Source of the DNA: a virus
IMG/VR virus record: IMGVR_UViG_3300020731_000058
Span: 1 to 30,042 of that record
Direction: 5' to 3' (one strand)
Length of the DNA: 30,042 nt
The position numbers and the translations under genes are program-made. Positions within the stretch are counted from its first letter, which is position 1. The number at the start of each line of letters is the position of its first letter. Of this stretch, positions 24,101 through 29,762 are shown one piece after another. A model generated the notes under the pieces. It saw only the letters and a program-made list of their open reading frames with translations, searched no databases and was not told where the DNA came from.

Positions 24101-26270
24101 TGCTAACCTAAGCGGTATTAAATTTACCAAGACTATTGACTATGTAATTCCGCAAAGCAAGTGGAACGGAGACCGCATGGACGGTTCTAACGGCCCATTC
24201 AATCCTAGTGGATATCAAATCAACGTTAGTAAAATGCAAATGGTTGCAGTACAATGGACATGGTACGGTGCAGGATTTATTGATTGGATGATGCGTGGGC
24301 CGGAGGGTAAGTATGTATTCGTTCACCGTTTACGTAACAACAACTTAAACAACGAAGCATGGATGCGTACTGGTAACGGTCCAGTTCGTTATGAAGTACA
24401 AAACGAAGGTGCTCGTAGCTATATCGTTGGAACTGTAGCTATGAGTAACGTAGATACCGTAATGCCGTTAGCTGATGCTACATACCTCCCAATACCAACA
24501 AGCGGTGTGTGTACTGTATATGTAGACAACGAATTAATGAATTACACAGGTAAGATCAACACCTATGCAACTGCTACCAGTGCATCAGGTAATACAGTAA
24601 CAGTAGGATCTACTACTGGTATGGCAGTGGGTCAACCAATTGTGTTTGTAACCAGCAGTACTGCCGCTCAAACTATGGGCAACATCAGTGCTAACACCAC
24701 TTACTATATTGTTGGAACTATCACTGCTAATACAATTCAAGTTAGTGCTACTTATAATGGTTCAGTAGTTACACAAGTTAACGCTAGTGGATTCTACACT
24801 GTCAATGCATTAATAGGTATCACAAGATCACAAAGCATTACTCCATGGGCAACTGGTGGCTACAGAACATTTACAGCAGGTGGTGCCGCAAGTCACTCAA
24901 CAGGAACTGGTGTGTTATTGGTTAACGGTAGCTGTAGCCCAATCGTAAGTCACTGGGGTGCGGCGTTTATTGAAGACGGCGGATTTGACTCAGATCGTTC
25001 ATACATTTTCAACTATCAATCTACCAACATTACACTAACAACCAAGAAGACCACAGCGTTTGCTATTCGTCTATCACCTAGCGTAAGTAACGCTTTAACA
25101 GGTGACTTGGGTGCTCGTGAATTGATTAACCGTGCGAGCTTCTTGCTACAGGGTCTTGAATCATCATCAGGTACTGGTGGTACTAACGCGGCCATTGTGG
25201 TTGAAGGTGTTATTAACCCTAGCAACATGCCAGCAATCAGCAACATTCAGTTTGCCAGCATGAACTCTACAGTTAACCCAACTGGACAGCCTAGCTTTAG
25301 CCAAGTTGCTCCAGGTGCCAGCATGGTGTTCACTAACAGTGCATTAAACACTACAACAACTACCAGTGCTACCACAGTGGGCACAGCAGTTATTCCTGTA
25401 GCCAGCGTGGCCAATATTGCAGTGGGCGATGACGTTTTCTTCCCGAACCAAACTAATGCACTATACGGTTTAACCAAAGTGTCAGCATTTAGTTCCAGCA
25501 GTACTGTAATTGGTACAGGTGCTAGTGCTACAGTAGCACAGGGTTCAGCAGTTACATTTACCGGTAGTATTACTGGTAATACCTTAACAGTTACCACAGC
25601 ACCTAGCGGTAGTGGTATAACAGTGGGTATGACCCTAAGCAGTACTGGAACAGGTACTAACATTACTCCAGGCACTTATATTGTGTCTAACATATCAGGT
25701 AGCGGTACAGCTAGTTCTAGTACATGGACAGTTAGCCAAAGCCAAACAGTTACAAGTCGTACTATAAGTGCGCAGATCAACACGTTGACCATACCATTTG
25801 GTAACACATCAGGCGGTCCATTCAACGTGGGCTATGCAGTAACTGGTGGTACATTGCCTGGCGGTACAGTGGTTGTGGCACAGCAGACAGTGGCAGGTGA
25901 CTATTCAGGTACCTACACTATCAACGCTAACATTACCATTAGCTCGGGCTTTACAGTAACGTTTACGCAGTTGGGTTCAAGTATTACACTGAGCCAACCA
26001 GCACTACAGCCATTGAGTTCAGGACAGTACGTACAGATCAGTCGTGCTACCTATGCACTACCAGGTGAAACAGTATTCTCGTTCATTAACAGTCCAGCTA
26101 ACAAGGACAGTTTGGATTTGAGTAACTTGAAAGAATTGACCAACACACCAATCGGTGGACGTGGTACATATCCAAATGGCCCAGACGTACTGTTTGTCAA
26201 TGCTTATATTACACAAGGTAGTCCAATCAACGCTAACCTAGTTCTACGTTGGGGTGAAGCGCAAGCGTAA
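21162..26270 (+). CDS. giant repeat-rich virion/tail protein, 1702 residues
   Basis: Thr/Ser/Gly/Val-rich, with no signal peptide or membrane helix. Residues 1-160 form an N-terminal domain with WPMGTDAFERTRVANPQSLLDADFEYGMQPTKW. Repeated beta modules follow, in two styles: (V/A)G-x-(P/Q)-(L/I)-x-F...GGLxAGTxYYVxxIxD (four copies or so at about 320-480 and 1140-1200), and HG(Y/F)xxGQxVxIxG...NGxFxVxxxxSxTxFT. A conserved-looking core at about 745-1090 includes RMSKKYIRYQSGKGINF, GFIDWMMRGPEGKYVFVH and GNGPVRYEVQNEG, which I associate with structural proteins of aquatic T4-like phages. Probably a baseplate or fibre component contacting the host. Towards the 3' end the codon use becomes somewhat more GC-rich. 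Confidence 0.78.
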   Translation: MAKSQIRAYVFTPGTAGNGTIIVGGKVDLQQLLVITNTTTNSIIYNFADPTYSGTTVSFTRGSNQVTNFTSVLDNADGYTTITLAVDTSSMSSSHVLQILSESPEQTVRPWPMGTDAFERTRVANPQSLLDADFEYGMQPTKWLTISQQRGVPAIYEVPGTDIAVTAATTDASYRAGGLSTSESIITITTAIAHGYTQGQALTIRGMNSAITGFDRAEGSFIVYQILSTTQFTYIAKGKVGYVNGDNIYTPFIQLRQGGFYTGSQVNAIVNTIATGTASSTNYVTVSTTTGLNQNSAITFNTVTTNAVATNGTNNQITVGSSIGMAVGMPLVFSGNSFGGLASGATYYVASIVDTRTITVVTTSGGAASPTLTTAIGGNMYISGGASFGGLVAGTQYYVTNVIDSTHITVSTNIVYNTTIVSTDLLTNSVRFGTTVNMTVGEQITISGTTIGLLGAGTYYVSQILDTNNVVLSSTLGGAILAQTSATGSMTAVVGVNTTLTTASGFLSGVAVCYPSFSYTTPSTTASFTGSLTGSTLTVTAIASGTLGTGQALSGPSTIPSTTSITAQLTPTGATALATPSLTAGGTTGTYTLTVSTNTGIVVGQIVTGTGVPVTTFVTNINGNVITLSNTFTTTGSGTYSFYTAYGIGTYSVSTSVGSPISSTPTFISVSGQATVTVSTITNHGFVPGQTVNISVLSESGTNNNTLVNGPFFVESVTSASTFTFTARAAGVISGTITANIYARPDSFYQHRPFDGGVQLGTGGPAYAAQAIRMSKKYIRYQSGKGINFNTGLLMAPNYFVRSVTANGTAIGSTITIVTDDVDHGCQVGAVVTLTGVITSGYNGTYTVSGIVDERTLQVVATQVLGTTSGTTGASISDPALLSLVNWYGASVRSGTYDEQNGVFFQYDGTTVSCVKRSSTFQLAGTISVTVGSGQIIGLNTRFSTQLTVGDRVVIRGMSHVITAITSDTLMYVNPQFRGYANLSGIKFTKTIDYVIPQSKWNGDRMDGSNGPFNPSGYQINVSKMQMVAVQWTWYGAGFIDWMMRGPEGKYVFVHRLRNNNLNNEAWMRTGNGPVRYEVQNEGARSYIVGTVAMSNVDTVMPLADATYLPIPTSGVCTVYVDNELMNYTGKINTYATATSASGNTVTVGSTTGMAVGQPIVFVTSSTAAQTMGNISANTTYYIVGTITANTIQVSATYNGSVVTQVNASGFYTVNALIGITRSQSITPWATGGYRTFTAGGAASHSTGTGVLLVNGSCSPIVSHWGAAFIEDGGFDSDRSYIFNYQSTNITLTTKKTTAFAIRLSPSVSNALTGDLGARELINRASFLLQGLESSSGTGGTNAAIVVEGVINPSNMPAISNIQFASMNSTVNPTGQPSFSQVAPGASMVFTNSALNTTTTTSATTVGTAVIPVASVANIAVGDDVFFPNQTNALYGLTKVSAFSSSSTVIGTGASATVAQGSAVTFTGSITGNTLTVTTAPSGSGITVGMTLSSTGTGTNITPGTYIVSNISGSGTASSSTWTVSQSQTVTSRTISAQINTLTIPFGNTSGGPFNVGYAVTGGTLPGGTVVVAQQTVAGDYSGTYTINANITISSGFTVTFTQLGSSITLSQPALQPLSSGQYVQISRATYALPGETVFSFINSPANKDSLDLSNLKELTNTPIGGRGTYPNGPDVLFVNAYITQGSPINANLVLRWGEAQA

Positions 26271-26291
26271 CAGTTTCGTCGGCAGTAAAAC

Positions 26292-26315
26292 AAAGCCCCT
26301 TAATTGGGGCTTTTG
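26292..26315 (+). terminator. terminator after the giant gene
   Basis: AAAGCCCC (26292-26299), a 6-nt AT loop, GGGGCTTT (26306-26313) and a short T run, 22 nt after the stop. It ends the late fibre operon. Confidence 0.85.
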
Positions 26316-26320
26316 TTTGA

Positions 26321-26327
26321 ATAAATA
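26321..26327 (+). promoter_or_regulatory. late promoter ATAAATA, 5 nt from ATG
   Basis: ATAAATA is followed by TTTGT and ATG 26333, placing the expected T4-type late start (+1 six bases after the element) on the A of the start codon. Confidence 0.65.
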
Positions 26328-26332
26328 TTTGT

Positions 26333-26593
26333 ATGCCTCGTAGCAATTACTTGCCAGATTTACATAATTTTGAGTATATTGCCACTGCCGCTTGGCCCGT
26401 AATTTTAACAGACGATCAACAGTTGGATTGGGTAAGTAGCGTGGACTGTATGGAATTGTGGCTAAACACACATATAGGCAGTCATTGGAGCGAATGGGCA
26501 TGGCACAATGGCACTAGCTTAAACTTTTGGCAAGCCTGCGTGGCCTTTCGCAAACCCACTTATAAAACCCTATTCCTACTCAACTGGCACTAG
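26333..26593 (+). CDS. Trp-rich small protein, function unknown
   Basis: 86 residues, nine of them Trp (for example SHWSEWAWHNGTSLNFW), beginning MPRSNYLPDLHNFEYI. No family recognised and no membrane helix. It has its own late promoter and no Shine-Dalgarno. Its stop TAG shares the palindrome CTAG with the stop of the convergent gene. Confidence 0.6.
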   Translation: MPRSNYLPDLHNFEYIATAAWPVILTDDQQLDWVSSVDCMELWLNTHIGSHWSEWAWHNGTSLNFWQACVAFRKPTYKTLFLLNWH

Positions 26594-26778
26594 CTGTAGT
26601 GGTTAACATCCAACAACCAATCAACAGCATCTAAGCGTACAACACCATACCTACCCGTCCGCTCGTAGTAGGTACACATCCATAGCCAACTGTTATTGTG
26701 ATCCAGAACAGGCCACCAAGCCCAGTACTGACGGTATACTTGCCCATTACAGCGTCTAGTATGTATTAAAGGGTTCAT
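26590..26778 (-). CDS. Trp/Tyr-rich small protein, convergent
   Basis: 62 residues from the ATG complementary to 26776-26778 (MNPLIHTRRCNGQVYRQYWAWW). Trp/Tyr-rich, with a VVRLDAVDWLLDV helix. A GTAAATA late-type element lies 5 nt upstream and there is no Shine-Dalgarno. Function unknown. The exact end-to-end fit with the opposite gene supports both being real. Confidence 0.55.
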   Translation of the reverse strand: MNPLIHTRRCNGQVYRQYWAWWPVLDHNNSWLWMCTYYERTGRYGVVRLDAVDWLLDVNHYS

Positions 26779-26783
26779 GAGTG

Positions 26784-26790
26784 TATTTAC
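26784..26790 (-). promoter_or_regulatory. late promoter (GTAAATA) on minus strand
   Basis: The complement of 26784-26790 reads GTAAATA and is followed by 5 nt and the ATG at 26778. Same spacing as at 26321 and 27112. Confidence 0.55.
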
Positions 26791-26794
26791 CCGG

Positions 26795-26879
26795 AGGGCC
26801 GTAAGCCAGTTTTTACGCGAAGCGGAAAGCGCAAATTTTCACAGCCGCGAAGCGGTAACGGTAAAACGCAAGTTTCCAG
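26795..26879. repeat. GC-rich structured non-coding element with duplicated CGCGAAGCGG
   Basis: Between two leftward genes. CGCGAAGCGG occurs at 26816-26825 and 26846-26855, exactly 30 nt apart. The second copy, with the preceding C, folds as CCGC-GAA-GCGG. TTTTAC (26811-26816) and GTAAAA (26861-26866) flank the pair as an inverted repeat. It is clearly more GC-rich than its surroundings. Could be a terminator, RNA element or protein-binding site. Confidence 0.55.
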
Positions 26880-27098
26880 TTAGCCCTTACCACCTATTAA
26901 TCTCCCACATATATCCGCAATTAAACGTTCACGCTCCTCCACCGTAGCCTCACTAGCATTTATACGTGCTATATCCTCCAAGGCTAGCTCTAAGGTGTCT
27001 ACCCTATCCCTAGCCTCATATAGCCTGTTACGCAGATTACTAGCGTCTACAAGCGACATCAAGGCACTTAACAAGCGGGCTATAATAGTAGAATACAT
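26880..27098 (-). CDS. small coiled-coil protein, function unknown
   Basis: 72 residues from the ATG complementary to 27096-27098. Hydrophobic N-terminal helix (STIIARLLSALMSLV) followed by a charged heptad-like helix (NLRNRLYEARDRVDTLELALEDIARI). It could be membrane-anchored or oligomeric. Transcribed divergently from the MRATEFITE genes with 25 nt between start codons, from a TAGAAT -10 placed 5 nt before the ATG. No Shine-Dalgarno. Confidence 0.6.
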   Translation of the reverse strand: MYSTIIARLLSALMSLVDASNLRNRLYEARDRVDTLELALEDIARINASEATVEERERLIADICGRLIGGKG

Positions 27099-27103
27099 AG
27101 ACT

Positions 27104-27133
27104 ATTCTAACATAAATAATACTATGAGAGCAA
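27104..27133 (-). promoter_or_regulatory. sigma70-like promoter (TTGCTC-18-TAGAAT), minus strand
   Basis: Complement of 27128-27133 is TTGCTC and of 27104-27109 is TAGAAT, 18 nt apart. The -35 lies inside the first codons of the rightward gene, and a rightward late promoter sits in the spacer, so the two promoters must compete. Confidence 0.5.
27112..27118 (+). promoter_or_regulatory. late promoter ATAAATA, 5 nt from ATG 27124
   Basis: ATAAATA followed by ATACT and ATG. Predicts a leaderless late mRNA for the two MRATEFITE proteins. Confidence 0.65.
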
Positions 27134-27348
27134 CCGAATTTATCACCGAAATCAAAAAGGGTCAAAAGGACTCAAACGGATATACTAAGTGCTGGACTGG
27201 ATACCATGCCGCAGGTACCAAAAAAGGTAAACACGGTAGTGTACGTAACTGTGTAAAGAATGAAGGTGCTGCCGCAGTCCAAGCCGCTGTAGCTATAGCT
27301 AAGAAAGCATCTGGCAAATATACTAAAGATGGTGTGCGTAAGCGATGA
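27124..27348 (+). CDS. small basic MRATEFITE-tagged protein, probable packaged head protein
   Basis: 74 residues from ATG 27124; longer frames from 26995 would cross the divergent gene and promoter. N-terminus MRATEFITE is nearly identical to the next protein and resembles the T4 internal-protein capsid-targeting sequence MKTYQEFIAE, ending in an IxE prohead-protease site. The mature part is basic (KKGKHGSVRNCVKNEG, KKASGKYTKDGVRKR) with two Cys and a GYHAAGTKKGK stretch. An internal head protein binding DNA and injected with it is the inferred role. Its stop overlaps the next ATG. Confidence 0.7.
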   Translation: MRATEFITEIKKGQKDSNGYTKCWTGYHAAGTKKGKHGSVRNCVKNEGAAAVQAAVAIAKKASGKYTKDGVRKR

Positions 27349-27887
27349 GAGCAACAGAGTTCATAACTGAATCAGCCGCTTGGCAAAAATCCAGTGGTAA
27401 GAATAAAAATGGTGGATTAAACAAAAAGGGTGTTGCTAGCTATCGTGCAGAGCATCCTGGTAGCCATTTACAAACAGCAGTGACTACTAAGCCTAGTAAG
27501 CTAAAGAAAGGTAGTAAAGCTAGTAAGCGTAGAGCTAGCTTTTGTGCTCGTATGAAAGGTATGAAAAAGCATCGTACTGGCAGTAAAACAGCACATGACC
27601 CAAACAGTCGTATTAACAAGAGTCTACGTAAATGGCACTGCGAAAGCGTGGAAGAAATGGCAGAGTTGATTCAATTGGGTGAAAGCTATATAGCTACACT
27701 AAAGGAAAACTTTGCAGATGGTCGGCATCCTGGGCGCAAGGGACTAGCCAAGCGTAGTGGAGTTAATACTAAGGCTAGTGTAAGCAGTCTACGTAATACT
27801 GCTAAACACAGTAGTGGTGAGAAACAGCGTATGGCACACTGGCTAGCTAATATGAAAGCTGGCAAGGCCAAGCATAAGAAAGAATAA
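27345..27887 (+). CDS. basic MRATEFITE-tagged protein with DUF6321-like domain
   Basis: 180 residues, ATGA-coupled to the previous gene. After MRATEFITE come residues 12-94, WQKSSGKNKNGGLNKKGVASY...KASKRRASFCARMKGMKKH...DPNSRINKSLRKW, a domain seen in many T4-like aquatic phages (DUF6321 as I remember it). Then a short acidic helix (ESVEEMAELIQLGE) and another basic region (GRHPGRKGLAKRSG; GKAKHKKE). The high Lys/Arg content suits DNA binding inside the capsid. The LGE near residue 112 is another possible gp21-type site. Function inferred, not known. Confidence 0.75.
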   Translation: MRATEFITESAAWQKSSGKNKNGGLNKKGVASYRAEHPGSHLQTAVTTKPSKLKKGSKASKRRASFCARMKGMKKHRTGSKTAHDPNSRINKSLRKWHCESVEEMAELIQLGESYIATLKENFADGRHPGRKGLAKRSGVNTKASVSSLRNTAKHSSGEKQRMAHWLANMKAGKAKHKKE

Positions 27888-27908
27888 AGGGCCGTACTAC
27901 GTACAGCC

Positions 27909-27935
27909 AAAATGGGTCCTAGCGGCCCATTTTTT
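27909..27935 (+). terminator. terminator after the MRATEFITE operon
   Basis: AAAATGGGTC (27909-27918), loop CTAGC, GGCCCATTTT (27924-27933) with one T-G wobble, then T run. A clear intrinsic terminator. Confidence 0.88.
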
Positions 27936-27971
27936 ATTGCGCAAAAAAATTTTGGGAAGTACTTACAGTTC

Positions 27972-28097
27972 TTATGGGGTTAGTTTTAATAACTTTTGAA
28001 ACCATAAGCCAAGGATACAACACAGTAAACTGGCAATGGGAGTAGCTATGCATGTAAGCACAATCCAAAAGAGTTGTTCTAATAGTGTAGTTGTCAT
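27972..28097 (-). CDS. 41-residue single-pass membrane protein
   Basis: From the ATG complementary to 28095-28097, the minus strand encodes MTTTLLEQLFWIVL, then a hydrophobic stretch through residue 33, then FQKLLKLTP. One membrane helix at about 9-33 with two adjacent Cys (26-27), positive residues at the C-terminus (N-out or inner-membrane anchored). TATATA stands 5 nt upstream and there is no Shine-Dalgarno, as at other small genes here. Could be a lysis-related or membrane-stress peptide; no family recognised. Confidence 0.5.
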   Translation of the reverse strand: MTTTLLEQLFWIVLTCIATPIASLLCCILGLWFQKLLKLTP

Positions 28098-28307
28098 AGT
28101 AGTATATAGTGCCGAAAGGGTCCTACGGGGTCTAAACTTGATGCGCGAAAAAAATAATAATAAAGTACTTAAACTTTTCAGGTGGTGATTTCTTACCTAT
28201 ACCCACCAAAATTTGCATGCGCTGTTGTAAAAAAACAACAAAGAAAATAATATATACCCCGACCCCCTCTCATAATCTTTAAGCATGCTTACCCCGAGCC
28301 AAAAAAA
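28098..28307. other. non-coding interval, AT-rich with short hairpins
   Basis: No convincing gene on either strand. It contains GTTGT-A6/7-ACAAC (about 28223-28238), a GGTGG...CCACC inverted repeat (about 28182-28208), long A tracts, an AAGTACTTA string also found at about 27957, and a pyrimidine-rich C tract. The purpose is not clear; regulatory or origin use is possible. Confidence 0.5.
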
Positions 28308-28393
28308 ATCCCCACCTGCCGGGAGCGAATCGGACTTACGGGTGGGGATACACTGTCAATTGAACCTAGTGGGAGCGAATCACGTCAGTTCAA
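28308..28393 (-). ncRNA. twin nested hairpins with identical 9-nt loop; the distal one is a likely terminator of the AAA+ gene
   Basis: Two structures, exactly 50 nt apart. First: outer stem 28308-28316/28341-28349 (9 bp), inner stem CCG/CGG (28319-28321/28331-28333), loop GGAGCGAAT (28322-28330). Second: outer stem TTGAAC/GTTCAA (28360-28365/28388-28393), inner stem GTG/CAC (28369-28371/28381-28383), same loop (28372-28380). Inner stems differ but keep pairing. Read on the minus strand, after the AAA+ stop at 28425, the first structure is followed by eight T (28301-28308), so it can terminate that transcript. Sequences given are plus strand. Confidence 0.55.
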
Positions 28394-28424
28394 CCTTACT
28401 GCATTCAGAGCATATTCTAATAGT

Positions 28425-29300
28425 TTATCGTGTGCCCTTCATACAAGTAACCTCTACTACAGCTTGCCACTTAGCGGGCATGCTAACACGGATGTCAGCT
28501 ACCTTAAGCACCATACGCAAGCTGAGCTCACGCATACGTGCGGCATTACTATTAATAAACTCTACAACTTCCTGCTTGTCTGCATCCGTTAGCTCATAGC
28601 TGTCCAGCATGCCACTGTCACGGACTACCTGCCGGATGCGCAACAGCTTCTCACGTGTAGTATCAATAGTCAAGTCCAAGTAGTGGCAACGTGACTCCAA
28701 TGCTTCCAAGTGATCCTTAAGCTTCTTGCTCTTAACGTGATCGAACTTGATGTTGGTAATAAAGATAGCGCCGCCTTTGAATTCAAAGCTGTTGGGCACA
28801 CCCTGCTCCTTAAGCAAACGGCTATCAGTGTTCCAATGGATCATACGCTTCTTGCCACTATCCAAAGCAGCCTTTAAGATGTTCAAGCTCAAGTCATCAA
28901 GCAGGACACTATCACAGTCATCGAACACTAGGATACTCTTCTTGTCGCTGTACTCATAGAGCTTTGAGTATAGACCCAGAGCACTCATAGCACCTTTGAC
29001 TACTTCGTACTTCTTCAACTTGCCGTCCTGTGCTACATTGGCGAACACATCGTGTTTGGATAAGACTTTCTCTACACCAAAGGATTTGCCTACGCCTGGA
29101 GGCCCTGTTACGATCATGCTTCGTACATCGCCCTTCTTGACAGCACGAGTCATGTCCTCTAGGATCTCAAAACGATCAGCCAAACGAGCCATGATCTCTT
29201 CGTCTGTCTCTGTAAGTACTTTCTCCACTGCTGTAGTTTCTAAACTCTTAACTTCTGCCTGTGCATTCAGCAACATGGCTGATGTAACTACTCTACCCAT
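28425..29300 (-). CDS. AAA+ ATPase
   Basis: 291 residues from the ATG complementary to 29298-29300, chosen because AAGGAG (complement of 29308-29313) lies 7 nt upstream; an earlier in-frame Met lies before that site. Motifs: Walker A GPPGVGKS (66-73), Walker B ILVFDDCD (123-130), sensor-1-like IFITN (179-183), and a C-terminal lid with RMRELSLRM (255-263). The N-terminal 45 residues are helical. The exact AAA+ clade is unclear; a clamp-loader ATPase is unlikely because the motif order and DDCD box differ from gp44. Higher GC than the rightward genes, own promoter, leftward strand. Confidence 0.8.
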   Translation of the reverse strand: MGRVVTSAMLLNAQAEVKSLETTAVEKVLTETDEEIMARLADRFEILEDMTRAVKKGDVRSMIVTGPPGVGKSFGVEKVLSKHDVFANVAQDGKLKKYEVVKGAMSALGLYSKLYEYSDKKSILVFDDCDSVLLDDLSLNILKAALDSGKKRMIHWNTDSRLLKEQGVPNSFEFKGGAIFITNIKFDHVKSKKLKDHLEALESRCHYLDLTIDTTREKLLRIRQVVRDSGMLDSYELTDADKQEVVEFINSNAARMRELSLRMVLKVADIRVSMPAKWQAVVEVTCMKGTR

Positions 29301-29333
29301 CTTCACGCTCCTTGTGTTGATATTTAATGTAAT

Positions 29334-29362
29334 ATTGTACACTCAAGGGCTCGCTTGAGCAA
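29334..29362 (-). promoter_or_regulatory. sigma70 promoter for the AAA+ gene (TTGCTC-17-TACAAT)
   Basis: Complement of 29357-29362 is TTGCTC and of 29334-29339 is TACAAT, 17 nt apart; start about 29327, leader about 27 nt. Same hexamers and spacing as the SSB promoter at 2779. The -35 lies in the hairpin at 29345-29368. Confidence 0.65.
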
Positions 29363-29368
29363 GCCCTT
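29345..29368 (-). terminator. hairpin between the two leftward genes
   Basis: AAGGGCT pairs with AGCCCTT (29345-29351/29362-29368), with an inner GC/GC pair and TTGA loop. It lies just after the stop of the 106-residue gene and overlaps the promoter of the next, but has no long T-tract, so it is probably a partial terminator. Confidence 0.5.
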
Positions 29369-29379
29369 TGATGTACCTA

Positions 29380-29700
29380 TTAGTCCATCCTACTGCCTGC
29401 GTATGCACGGAGTCCTAGTTTGGTTAGGTACTCTGCGTAGGCATAGGCGCCTGCTTCTTTGACTGAAATGCTCTGTGTAGGCACTCCAGCTGGATCCCAC
29501 ATGCTGAGGCATTTTGGTTTGTAGCTCTTGCTGAAGCCTGCGGCTATAAGCTCTTTGGCCTGAGCTGAGTTTGTGCGATCCACATAGACGTCTACCCAAC
29601 CAAAACCACATGCATCACGCTCGCCAACCTTTGCGTACATCTCAAGGCCTGCTTGCTCTGCTACTCGCTTGCCTGCACGGATCAATTCTGCTGTAACCAT
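29380..29700 (-). CDS. small alpha/beta protein, function unknown
   Basis: 106 residues from the ATG complementary to 29698-29700, with AGGAG upstream. Begins with a helix (MVTAELIRAGKRVAEQAG), then a GFGWVDVYVDRTNSAQAKELIAAGFSKSYKPK alpha/beta unit, and a C-terminal helix (VKEAGAYAYAEYLTKLG). No membrane helix or catalytic motif recognised. Driven by a perfect consensus promoter, so likely expressed early and strongly. Confidence 0.7.
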   Translation of the reverse strand: MVTAELIRAGKRVAEQAGLEMYAKVGERDACGFGWVDVYVDRTNSAQAKELIAAGFSKSYKPKCLSMWDPAGVPTQSISVKEAGAYAYAEYLTKLGLRAYAGSRMD

Positions 29701-29733
29701 TTGTTCGCTCCTGTTTACGTTGTTGAAGTGTAT

Positions 29734-29762
29734 ATTATACTACCAAAGCGCAGGATTGTCAA
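29734..29762 (-). promoter_or_regulatory. perfect sigma70 consensus promoter (TTGACA-17-TATAAT)
   Basis: Complement of 29757-29762 is TTGACA and of 29734-29739 is TATAAT, spacer 17 nt. It overlaps the last codons of the 54-residue gene and fires into the 106-residue gene after a leader of about 28 nt. Confidence 0.85.

Noticed and set aside
26995-27123. N-terminal extension of the 27124 gene
   Set aside because: It would cover the opposite gene and its own promoter; MRATEFITE matches the start of the next gene.
28321-28393. tRNA gene suggested by GGTTCAA and CGATTCGCTCCCGGCA-like strings on the minus strand
   Set aside because: No T-arm, anticodon arm and acceptor stem can be formed together; the repeats form the twin hairpins instead.
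28285-28599. Rightward frame across the twin hairpins
   Set aside because: Low-complexity translation, no ribosome site, and antisense to the AAA+ gene.
28425-29300. gp44 clamp-loader ATPase
   Set aside because: Walker B is DDCD rather than the DExx/SRC arrangement of clamp loaders, and the gene is leftward and away from the gp62-like gene.
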